This document shows, in pieces, positions 1 to 6,900 of a DNA stretch of 10,996 bases. The translations under genes were made by a program, and so were the position numbers. The DNA lies in assembly GCA_903930505.1 (NCBI GenBank), contig CAIYYQ010000180.1, positions 1 to 10,996 of the forward strand. The letters run 5' to 3'. Source of the DNA: Methanobacteriota archaeon (GTDB taxonomy: Archaea > Thermoplasmatota > E2 > DHVEG-1). Position 1 is the first letter of the stretch. Each line of letters begins with the position of its first letter. The notes under the pieces are model-generated. The model was not told the origin of the DNA. It worked only from the letters and a program-made list of their open reading frames with translations, and made no database searches.

Positions 1-77
1 ACATACATGTTTGAGGTTATCCCTGTATTATGTAATTGGTCGTTTATCCATTCTCCAAGTGTGAGTGTGATGCTCAT
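1..77 (-). CDS. Possible N-terminal part of an unknown protein (runs off window)
   Basis: The minus strand is open from an ATG at 77 to the window edge and begins MSITLTLGEWINDQL. The same frame stays open a further dozen or so codons upstream, without another ATG. The codons look ordinary and the reading is more natural than the overlapping plus-strand frame, which is rich in Phe, Cys and Trp. No ribosome binding site is obvious. Too little is present to name a family. It lies outside the putative integrated element that starts near 219, so it would belong to the original chromosome next to the tRNA locus. Confidence 0.3.
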   Translation of the reverse strand, partial: MSITLTLGEWINDQLHNTGITSNMY

Positions 78-129
78 AGAATCTGATACCGGAATAAGAA
101 TGGGTTCTTTAATTTTTTTATCATGGTGT

Positions 130-374
130 TTTTTTGTTCATCAAAAATTTTTTTTAGTTAGGCGTCGCTTTAATTGTGAGTTGAGCTGTCGTCTATTTTT
201 TTAAAAATAATAAAGAATATGGGCCAGGCCGTAATTACCCGATTCCTATCTGGAGATGCGTCAACCTTAGTCTGTTTTTAACTATTAGTTGACTTACAGA
301 ATTCTTTTCATATTTCTGAAATCCAATACTTTATTTATTCTATTTTTATATCAATATAAGAAGGATGGGTAAAT
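130..374. other. AT-rich gene-free stretch with the left tRNA 3'-end repeat
   Basis: I see no convincing gene here. The stretch holds T-rich runs around 131-160 and 195-210 and the 219-236 copy of the tRNA-Val 3' end. Read on the minus strand, the bases just beyond that copy are T-rich (TTCTTTATTATTTTT), as expected for an old tRNA transcription stop. The part after 300 contains AT-rich, TATA-like sequence (about 329-350) and the ribosome binding site for the gene at 375. Confidence 0.5.
219..236 (-). repeat. Left attachment-site copy (tRNA-Val 3' end)
   Basis: On the minus strand this reads as the tRNA tail from the T-loop to the discriminator base, with one mismatch to the copy at 2418-2435 (T at 232 against G at 2431). 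Similarity to the tRNA falls off beyond 236, apart from a weak D-arm-like resemblance around 255-275 that may be chance. It is best read as the distal attachment site, although an old decayed tRNA gene copy is also possible. Confidence 0.55.
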
Positions 375-725
375 ATGGATGAAAATAAACGTCCGTTGGG
401 AGTTACAATTTTAGCTATTTTATCAGTGATCGCAACGTTCATTCTGATTTTTAATTTGTACATCATTTTAAATACACCATATTATGGAGCTTCTGATTTG
501 TTAAAAATTTATTCTTATTATTATATGATAATGATTCCAGTTTATCTAATACTTACTATTGGATTATTGAAAGGATTGGTTTTTGCATGGTTTCTCACAT
601 TATTTTTGCACATTTTTTCCATAATATTTTCTTTCGTAAATTTTAACATTATCCAGATATTTATATCTCTTGGGATGATATATTATCTTTGGAGCCCGCG
701 TATTCGAGATTATTTCTTCGACTAA
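375..725 (+). CDS. Small multi-pass membrane protein, unknown function
   Basis: The 116-residue protein starts MDENKRPLGVTILAIL and has about four hydrophobic segments (roughly residues 8-32, 46-66, 67-88 and 90-106), ending in a short charged tail. The opening RPLGVTILAIL and the central LLKGLVFAW resemble small archaeal and bacterial membrane proteins with a KPxGVxILAI start and a GLLKGKxWAW motif, which have no known function. A purine-rich AAGGATG lies just upstream of the ATG. It is the leftmost gene of the putative element and converges on the membrane-anchored protein gene at 802-1191. It is more AT-rich than the recombinase, suggesting a mosaic origin. A phage-like immunity or envelope role is conceivable, but nothing in the sequence shows it. 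Confidence 0.75.
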   Translation: MDENKRPLGVTILAILSVIATFILIFNLYIILNTPYYGASDLLKIYSYYYMIMIPVYLILTIGLLKGLVFAWFLTLFLHIFSIIFSFVNFNIIQIFISLGMIYYLWSPRIRDYFFD

Positions 726-801
726 ATAATTCATATAATTGTTGTCTCTAAATTTCAAATAAAAAATCTTTTAGTAAAACATATAATTTATTTTTATTCT
801 G

Positions 802-1191
802 TTATTGCTTATAAAAAGTCATTGTTTGATATTCAGTTTCAGATGAAGTAAATATTGGGTAGGTCAAAGTAAGTGTTTTGCCATTATTGGAAAAATAATA
901 ATCGCAAAACCACCATTCCGCTGAATTATCCCAAATAAAAGCCATGTTGTTTTTTATGAAACTAACTTTACCTCGTAGAGTTTCATTGTTTAAAGGTGTA
1001 TAAATAACTGTTTTTGAACTTGTTGAACTTCCATTAAAAAATAATTTTAATTCGTTCCCTTTGTTATCTACCCAAGTCCCAGTAAACATTTTTCCGTTCT
1101 GATCTTCGATCGTTTGAGAAATTATTTTTGCCACTCCTATGAGCGCTACAATTGCAAGAACAATAACCAAAAACATCATTGGTTTATCCAT
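802..1191 (-). CDS. Membrane-anchored protein with a small extracytoplasmic beta domain
   Basis: The 129-residue protein has one hydrophobic segment (residues about 5-25) after a very short N-terminus, then a domain rich in Thr, Asn and aromatic residues, FTGTW...GNELKLFF...GKVSFIKNNMAFIWD. The alternating pattern suggests an antiparallel beta sheet or small barrel outside the membrane. It has a single Cys (96), placed far from the N-terminus, so it is not a lipoprotein. GGAG lies 6 bases before the ATG, and the start is 17 bases beyond the stop of the AbrB-like gene, so the two probably form one transcript. I do not recognise the family. It is probable cargo of the element. Confidence 0.7.
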   Translation of the reverse strand: MDKPMMFLVIVLAIVALIGVAKIISQTIEDQNGKMFTGTWVDNKGNELKLFFNGSSTSSKTVIYTPLNNETLRGKVSFIKNNMAFIWDNSAEWWFCDYYFSNNGKTLTLTYPIFTSSETEYQTMTFYKQ

Positions 1192-1208
1192 TTTTCGCTC
1201 CAGGTCTA

Positions 1209-1388
1209 CTATAGTTCGGTTATTTTTCGAATTACTAATTTTTTCTCAGCAGGGTAATAATCGACTCTTACTTTTTCTTTATTTTCAAAACGAGCAGCAT
1301 CAGCAATTTGTTTGCCGATATAAATGCGATAAGCTCCGTCTTTATCTTTGAATACCTTTCCTGTGTCCGTGATTGGTTTTTCAGCCAT
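1209..1388 (-). CDS. AbrB/SpoVT-like DNA-binding regulator (59 aa)
   Basis: This short gene encodes a protein that starts MAEKPITDTGKVF and ends LVIRKITEL. The pattern GKVFK..GAYRIYIGKQIADA, followed by an acidic/basic stretch, a Tyr-Tyr turn and KKLVIRKI, matches the swapped-hairpin AbrB/SpoVT fold common in archaea, where it forms dimers that bind operators or act as antitoxins (GxVxxxxxxRIxIPKxIxxxL...VxVxxxxxxLxIRK). The usual Pro after the second strand is Gly here. No ribosome binding site is visible; a TATA-like TATTTAAGG 23-31 bases upstream fits a leaderless message. It is first in a leftward operon with the gene at 802-1191 and divergent from the recombinase. It probably represses itself, the recombinase or both through the palindromes between them. 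Confidence 0.8.
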   Translation of the reverse strand: MAEKPITDTGKVFKDKDGAYRIYIGKQIADAARFENKEKVRVDYYPAEKKLVIRKITEL

Positions 1389-1410
1389 TTCTTTACAAAT
1401 CCGTTAACTT

Positions 1411-1419
1411 CCTTAAATA
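1411..1419 (-). promoter_or_regulatory. TATA box for the AbrB-like operon
   Basis: The minus strand reads TATTTAAGG, 23-31 bases upstream of the ATG at 1388. This is the archaeal TATA-to-start distance and implies a leaderless transcript. Confidence 0.55.
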
Positions 1420-1453
1420 CTTATTCCTTACAGTTCCGTAAAGTATATTAACC

Positions 1454-1463
1454 CTTATATATT
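1454..1463 (+). promoter_or_regulatory. TATA box for the recombinase gene
   Basis: CTTATATATT lies 26-35 bases upstream of the ATG at 1489, so transcription should start at or next to the start codon. No ribosome binding site is visible, which fits a leaderless message. The third palindrome (1462-1475) begins at its downstream edge. Confidence 0.6.
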
Positions 1464-1488
1464 ACATTTCTGTAAGGATTTGTAAAGT

Positions 1489-2415
1489 ATGGAAGTTGAT
1501 CCTGAAATCTGGAGACAATTCGAACGATTCATGCTCACCAGACTGCACTATAACCCCAAAACAACAATAAAAGATCGAACTCGTAAACTCATACACCTCG
1601 AAAAACACGGAATCGACCTCCTCTCCTTCAACCCGGAACAAGCCTATGACTACTTTGCAAAGCGAATAGAAAATGGATCGAAAGGATACCAACTTAATCA
1701 CTACATCAAATCCCTTAATTCTTGGTGCAAGTTCCGAAGTATCAATCACATCTTCACCACATATAAATCCTACGAAAAACCCATTAAAACCCCAACAGCA
1801 CAGGATATCAACCTTGTTTTAAGAAATTGTGATCGAAGTAGAGCTGGCAAGCGAACAAAAGCTATCGTCTATCTTCTTGCAAATACCGGCATGCGCATCG
1901 GCGAGCTCTGCAGCCTCAAACTCGATGATGTAGACTGGAACAAAAACGAACTCATTGTCACCGGTAAAGGACAAAAAACACGAATCATCCCCGTCAAGGA
2001 CTACGTTCTCCACGGGACCCAACATCCCAGTCTTATGAACTACGTTAAGAACCATCGCAACAGGACCCATGCATCCTACGTCTTCACGCAGAAGTCTGGA
2101 AAAATCACCGAAGCCCAAGCACGAAAAGACATTAAAATAGTCGCAAGAAAAGCTGGCATGGGTTGGATTCACCCACACTCACTGCGCCATTTTTACGCGA
2201 CTAACCTTTTGAAACATGGGATTAACGTCAAGATCGTTCAGATTCTTCTTGGTCATTCCAACATCAAGACGACCTCACGTTACCTCCACGCCATGGAGTA
2301 CGATATCAGGAAAGCGATTCAAGAAACAACCCTGGATAATGTCTTGTTCCAGGAGGGGGTGTCAACCGACCCTGTGTTTTTCGATAACCTCGACAAGGAC
2401 TCCAGGAGAAAGTGA
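1489..2415 (+). CDS. Tyrosine recombinase/integrase (XerC/D-like), apparently intact
   Basis: The 308-residue protein is the usual length for archaeal Xer-like integrases. An N-terminal SAM-like core-binding region (about residues 5-95) precedes the catalytic domain. All the catalytic residues are visible: R136 in TGMRIGEL, K160 in VTGKGQKTR, H230 and R233 in HPHSLRHFYAT, H256 in LGHSNIKTTSRY, and nucleophile Y265. It should cut and rejoin DNA at short crossover sites through a 3'-phosphotyrosine. The ATG at 1489 fits the TATA spacing. The stop codon is 4 bp from the tRNA-Val 3' end, so the gene survives integration intact, unlike SSV-type split integrases. Its codons are richer in C and G than the small genes beside it. 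A chromosomal XerA role is less likely given the att-like context. Confidence 0.9.
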   Translation: MEVDPEIWRQFERFMLTRLHYNPKTTIKDRTRKLIHLEKHGIDLLSFNPEQAYDYFAKRIENGSKGYQLNHYIKSLNSWCKFRSINHIFTTYKSYEKPIKTPTAQDINLVLRNCDRSRAGKRTKAIVYLLANTGMRIGELCSLKLDDVDWNKNELIVTGKGQKTRIIPVKDYVLHGTQHPSLMNYVKNHRNRTHASYVFTQKSGKITEAQARKDIKIVARKAGMGWIHPHSLRHFYATNLLKHGINVKIVQILLGHSNIKTTSRYLHAMEYDIRKAIQETTLDNVLFQEGVSTDPVFFDNLDKDSRRK

Positions 2416-2417
2416 AA

Positions 2418-2435
2418 ATGGGCCAGGCCGGAATT
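2418..2435 (-). repeat. Right attachment-site copy inside the tRNA-Val 3' end
   Basis: This is the tRNA tail from the T-loop to one base past the discriminator, repeated at 219-236 with one mismatch. The crossover point cannot be placed inside the repeat from sequence alone. Confidence 0.6.
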
Positions 2436-2491
2436 GAACAGGCGATCTCCGCGTTGTAAGCGCGACGTCATAACCACTAGACCACTGGCCC
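2419..2491 (-). tRNA. tRNA-Val (anticodon UAC)
   Basis: The 73-nt minus-strand sequence folds as a tRNA: acceptor GGGCCAG with CTGGCCC and discriminator A; D-arm GTC...GAC; anticodon stem TCGCG with CGCGG around loop CTTACAA (anticodon TAC, reads GUA); T-loop TTCAATT. CCA is not encoded. The T-stem (GCCTG with CCGGC) has one U-C mismatch at positions 52 and 62, so the gene may be slightly decayed or weakly functional. A G-to-U change at 52 is the simplest explanation, because the repeat at 219-236 keeps the same C at 62. It is preceded by a TATA-like sequence near 2536-2549. Recombinase genes lie on both sides. Confidence 0.88.
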
Positions 2492-2535
2492 ATATCTGTT
2501 GTTCAGACCCCGCGCATGAAGGTGTGACCCCGCTC

Positions 2536-2549
2536 TTAAGAATATATGA
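2536..2549 (-). promoter_or_regulatory. Likely TATA element for tRNA-Val
   Basis: The minus strand reads CATATATTCTTAAG about 45-58 bases before the mature tRNA 5' end, which leaves room for a short 5' leader. It overlaps the last codons of the broken recombinase. The stretch is missing from the decayed copy near 7469. Confidence 0.4.
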
Positions 2550-3634
2550 GGGTCTCTTCTCTGCAGGTGTCTGGTAAAAGGACATCCATTCCTGTTTTAA
2601 AAGTTTTCAGGTCAATCTGATCTGAAAGAAGTTTATCCAACAGAACCTTCGTGTTGTTCTCGCATTTTTGCTCATTTATCGGTTGTGGTCTCTGTTTGCG
2701 ATTGAAGAACTCCTTTGTCATCTGGTCGCTTGCATGGTCATAACGTAGAGTCGTTTCAATGTGTTTATGTCGTGCCTGACGTTGTAGAATCTTCGGATTA
2801 ACTTGCTGGTTGAATCCATCGGTGATTGCACTCGGCTTTATCAAATAAGGATAAACGCTACGTCCGAATCCTGCCCTCATTGCTATTTGTTTTGTATGTC
2901 GAATAAATGAAATCAGAATCGGGTGATGGTGCTAATCCATAGTTACTGCCTCGATCAACAATAATGAGTTTGTCGTTATCTTCTTGTTGCTTGGGGGCAA
3001 TTCGATAAGGAAGATATTCGTTGAATGCTTTGATCATATTCGGAGTGAGAATCACGCTGTTGTTGCCCGTCTTTGTGTCATCAAGATAGAGAATTTGGTT
3101 GTTGATATCGTGAAGTGAAATTCTGAGTTTGTAGAATTCTCCAGGCCTTAATAACCCGTCGATTTGATAGATGACGATGAGTTGTTCCAATGGTGTTTCT
3201 GCACAGTTTTTATATCGGGCGAGTTCTTCTTCACTGAGTACTTGTTTATTGACTTGAACACTTCGTGGAGCGGTGATTTTTAACTCAGGTTTTTTGAGAA
3301 AATCATCGACGAAATTATTAATCGCGTTCAATCGACCAACGTTTCCGTTGATTTTGTATGTTTCCAGACAGAATGCTTTGTAATCCTGGGTATCATCAGT
3401 GGTTAATTCTTCAAGGTTTTTTGATTTTGTTTCTGAAATCCATTTCAGAAATAGTTTTACGAATTTTATGTTGTTTTTCCGTGTGTGATCACTACGATAT
3501 TTTCTTCTTAAAAACTGCCAATAAGCGTCCAAGATTGGATAGGTTTCTTGCTTGGTTTGTTTGATAGTTTGGCCTAATTGCGTCTGCACAAAAATCTTAT
3601 TACCATTGTTTCTATTTGTTCCGCTTGGGATCAT
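2536..3634 (-). pseudogene. Second tyrosine recombinase, frameshifted relic
   Basis: Two overlapping minus-strand frames give one integrase. The first (from 3634 to a stop at 2858) carries the core-binding region, the catalytic Arg in DGLLRPGEFYKL and a Lys in LDDTKTGN. The second (frame used to 2536) continues with VYPYLIKPSAIT, RQARHKHIETTLRYDH and the nucleophile Tyr. Dropping one base in the shared stretch near 2858-2865 joins them into a protein of about 360 residues, a normal family length. The HxxR motif reads YLIK, so both His and Arg are changed, which argues for loss of activity beyond the frameshift. GTG at 3643 is a possible start, but ATG at 3634, with AGGTGA 5 bases upstream, is better. 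It is unlike the recombinase at 1489-2415 and ends 44 bp from the tRNA 5' end. Confidence 0.75.
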
Positions 3635-3654
3635 AACATTCACCTGTTATGGTC

Positions 3655-3740
3655 TCAGACCCTTGGATGCTACAAACATCCCGGGGTCAATAAAACCACG
3701 TTTTTCTCGGAGAAAAGTAAGTTTTTCCTCCTTATATACT
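3655..3740 (-). promoter_or_regulatory. Promoter and structured leader of the second recombinase
   Basis: On the minus strand a TATATAAG box (3731-3740) is followed, at the expected start site, by an almost perfect palindrome TTTTCTCGGAGAAAA (3702-3716), a plausible operator. The transcribed leader then contains a stem-loop with GACCC pairing GGGTC and GGATG pairing CATCC around TTTGTAG (about 3657-3687). A 10-codon frame MFVASKGLRP overlaps that stem-loop and stops shortly before the recombinase start. A control role is inferred from position only. Confidence 0.4.
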
Positions 3741-3892
3741 CCTTATAGGGTGACTGAAAGTATTCCTCCTGTTGCTATAGGAGAAAAATTATTCAGGATT
3801 CTATAATTATTTCACCCATTCCAAAGTATATTTTTTGTCAAAATATCTTTTTTGTATGTGGATGTAATAGAAATATTATAACAACTAATAAA

Positions 3893-3922
3893 TAAAAAAA
3901 GAGAAGGATAAACAAGTCCTTC
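3893..3922 (-). terminator. Stem-loop and T-tract after the 1111-aa gene
   Basis: Just beyond the stop codon at 3938, the minus strand forms GAAGGA-CTTGTTTA-TCCTTC (3922-3903), followed directly by TCTTTTTTTATTT. A short stem plus T-run is a good intrinsic-type terminator, and archaea also stop at such T-tracts. The stretch between here and the second recombinase leader (about 3741-3892) has no gene that I can support. Confidence 0.65.
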
Positions 3923-3937
3923 ATCAAGGCTATTTTT

Positions 3938-6900
3938 TTATGAAGTTGATACTTGTCCTTCTTGGTTTACGTAGAACACTACGCCATGATCTTTGACGGA
4001 AATCCTCCAGTCTGGATAGTAGGGTGATGAACCGCGGTAGACAAGTTCGGGCTGTATCGTGTATGCATTGCTGTTTCTGTCAGATGTTTTAAGTGTTTGT
4101 AGTACCAGTTTTTGTGCCTCATCTTTTGAAATGGGGAGATACTTCACTGGTTCTTGTGTCCATGATGCTTCTTTGAAACTGCCGTCGTTTGCATCGATGA
4201 GGACGACCACTGTGGTAGATTGTCGTTGTAATGGTATTGCTTCAACATCATCGATCTCAGGAATCGGCAACGGCGGCGTCGCTATTGGTTCTGGTGCTCT
4301 GTGTACGGGAAGAGTAAGTGGTTGTTCAACAGGCTCAGGTAATGTACCAATGATAATCTGCGGTTCGTCAACAACCTCAGGCAACATATCAATGGGTTTT
4401 TTCAGAAGTTTATTAAAGGGTACAATATAGTAATCGTTCCCACCGTTCAGGTTCTTTACGAATAATGGTTGTCCAGGTGTTGTTTGTCTGAAGACTGTTG
4501 CAAAATCACTATCATAGGGGAGCAACTGTTCATTAACACCAGCAATCGCTGCTTGGATAATCCACTGATTTGATTGATCAATGAGTAGTTCTGGTAGTGG
4601 GGTTGCCTCAGCCTGTGTAAGTTTGATTAGTTGTTTCTGTTGAGCGGTGAATCGGGCTGGTGACGCTGCAAGCGTGAGTTTCACATCTTTTTTGTCCTCG
4701 GGTGGTTCGCAGATCGCCACATATTTTCCATTGTAGGTATCATTGGATACAAGTGGGAGGTAGTATTGTGTGTTCCATTGATCTATGGTTTTGTAGCTGT
4801 TTTCGCCCATGCCACCAAGGCTTGGTGGATAAGGATCGTTCACCCAGAACCCATAAACCGTCAGATTACTCGGTAACGGATATGCTGGAAGATCGCTGTG
4901 GAATCCTCGAACTGCCATCCAGTTGCTATAGTTTCCATAGGTTGGCACAATCGCTGGAACATTCAGTGGGTGTCCAGGTTTGTGTCCCCCGTAGGTTCCA
5001 ATGGTGTAGTTGATCCAGGTGCATATTTGTCTGAGCATGTAGGTTTGGTTGATGTTGTTGTTTTTCGCGAAATTGTATCCATAGGTGGTGTAAGGGAGTG
5101 GGAGGTATGTTTGGAGGAGTTTCCAGAGTCCTTGGGTATCAAGGAATGTGGTGTTGGTGTCGGTGTTGTTGGCATGACCCATGGTATAGAGCCAGGTTTG
5201 ATTATCAAAGGTCATCGGTGGCGTTGAAGAATTGGAGCTGTTCCACCACATATAGTTAAGGGTCATCTGAGCAACTGCGGGTCCGCACATCTCATGATAT
5301 CCTAGTGTTGCATTTGCTGAGTACATCGGGAAATTATTCAGATTTTTAAAGAAGCCAATGATAAAGTTTGAAACAACTGATCTGTTTTGGTTGCCGATAG
5401 TGTCAATTGCCCAGATAGAGTAGGTATAGGTTCCTGGAATCGTGTACGTTCGATTGTCGAAATAGAGGTTGTTATCTCCTCGGTTCATTGATACATTAAG
5501 AGGAGTAAATCCATTTGGTCCGTCAATATTGACTTTGACCGTGTTTACCTGGACATTGTCGGTCACATAACAGGATATATTAACAAATCCGCCAGCTTGT
5601 TGTGGATCTGGGAAGTCATGAACATCGAATAGTTGTGGTGGTGTGGTATCATGGATATAGTCAAACACGTCCATTCCATAGGCGTATTTTCCACCTTGGA
5701 GAGGTTCCCAGTAATGTTCCCGTACAGCAGAACATATAGAGATTTCTGGTACCGGATCATCGTCCATCTGAATTTGAGAGACACCCCAAAAGATAGCATG
5801 ATTATCTAACAACGTGAAGCAGTGCTTCTCGTCGTATCTGAAGCTATGTCCACTGAAATTACCAGTATTCAGCCAGAGATTTAAGTCACCGTAGAGCACC
5901 GGTGAGAGTGCTTCATTGGTCCACACAACAATATCATCGTACCCATCAGAGTTCCAGTCATAAATGCCCATGTGCGAATACACATTGATATAAGGATATT
6001 CAATGTTTTCTGGGATTTCAATGAAATCCAGAGAAAACAGTTCACCAGTTTTTTTCAAAACAGTAAAACCAGTCGGCCGTGTCCTCTGACTGGTAGTATC
6101 GTTATTAGTAAACTCGAGAGCAATGCTTTCCTTTCCATTCGATGACACTCCATCGCAGTCCAGATAACCTCCGATACCCCAGAAATGGGAGTTGGTAAAG
6201 TTTTGAGTGAATACCTCCTCAAATAAATAAGTATATTCAAGACTTGGCAGACGTTTGTACACAGATATTCTTGATTGAATAACATTAAACGTATCGTTAT
6301 GGAAATAGGTCCCGGCCACCACAAGATCCATATTTTCATCACCATCTGCATCGTATGGAATACCAGATAGATAGACTCCGTTTGCTCCGACAACTTCTGA
6401 GGAATTCCAGATAAGCTCAGATATTAAACCAGAACCCGGGTGGAATTCATATAAGTGCTTTACATAAAACGGTTCTTCCTCGTAAGGATAGACTCCAGGA
6501 TTTCCCTGCCCGTCAAAGGTGTAGTTTATGGATTTAAAACCCTGTGGCGGCTGCTCAAGGACAATGAGGCGCCCAAAAAAAGGAGGTAATATATTCAACA
6601 TGATATCTGGAAGCAAGTTCGTTGACTTCCTAAAATGTGGATCTATTTGTATGGGTTTGAGCACTGGTCCCTGGCCTGTAATCTGGTCTCCCCATTGGCC
6701 CCATACAAGAATCTGGATTATTGGCTTCGTCTGGTCGTTCAGATCAATGAATATGGGGCCTGTCCATCTCTTCTGACTCGCGTTCATCAAAAAGAACCGG
6801 GTCTCATCGCTCGCTGTAATTATTTCAGGATATGAATCTGTATCTGTGTTGATAGAAAAGATACCTTTCACCGGTATCCCTGTTGTGTTCTCGGGGTCGA

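Larger units (their letters stand above)
1391..1487. promoter_or_regulatory. Mirror-symmetric divergent promoter with repeated operators
   Basis: Three near-palindromes with the form TTAC-N6-GTAA lie at 1393-1406 (TTACAAATCCGTTA), 1428-1441 (TTACAGTTCCGTAA) and 1462-1475 (TTACATTTCTGTAA), spaced 35 and 34 bases apart. A related GTAAGGATTTGTAA lies at 1472-1485. Both start codons are preceded by the same 12-mer, GGATTTGTAAAG, at 1391-1402 (minus) and 1476-1487 (plus), giving an exact inverted repeat. The outer palindromes lie between TATA box and start codon on each side, where a bound protein would block transcription. The AbrB-like protein is the natural candidate; recombinase arm sites are the alternative. 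Confidence 0.75.
219..2435. mobile_element. Putative 2.2-kb integrated element at the 3' end of tRNA-Val
   Basis: A 13-bp exact direct repeat (ATGGGCCAGGCCG), extending to 17 of 18 matching bases, occurs at 219-236 and 2418-2435. The right copy is the 3' end of the intact tRNA-Val gene; the left copy is an isolated tRNA tail followed by a T-rich stop-like run. Between them lie a tyrosine recombinase reading up to 4 bp from the tRNA, a divergent AbrB-like regulator and two small membrane-associated proteins. An intact tRNA at one end, its 3' end repeated at the other, and the integrase beside the att site is the standard arrangement of elements integrated into a tRNA gene. No replication gene is visible, so it may be a satellite, a remnant or an integration-only element. 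The weak point is the short repeat. Confidence 0.6.

Noticed and set aside
7..204. Plus-strand frame of 65 codons at the window start
   Set aside because: Rich in Phe, Cys and Trp, overlaps a more natural minus-strand frame and then T-runs; no ribosome binding site.
219..275. A full decayed tRNA gene at the left repeat
   Set aside because: Only the tail (219-236) aligns well; the D-arm-like match near 255-275 is too short and no anticodon arm folds. An attachment site explains it more simply.
1139..1351. Plus-strand frame of 70 codons
   Set aside because: Antisense to the AbrB-like and membrane-anchored genes, which have promoter, ribosome binding site and fold support.
1391..1487. Evenly spaced repeats as a CRISPR array or replication iterons
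   Set aside because: Only three 14-bp palindromes with short AT-rich spacers and no Cas or replication gene nearby; placement between TATA boxes and start codons fits operators better.
4059..5227. Several plus-strand frames of 100-120 codons
   Set aside because: Antisense shadows of the 1111-residue gene with Ser/Cys-rich or low-complexity composition.
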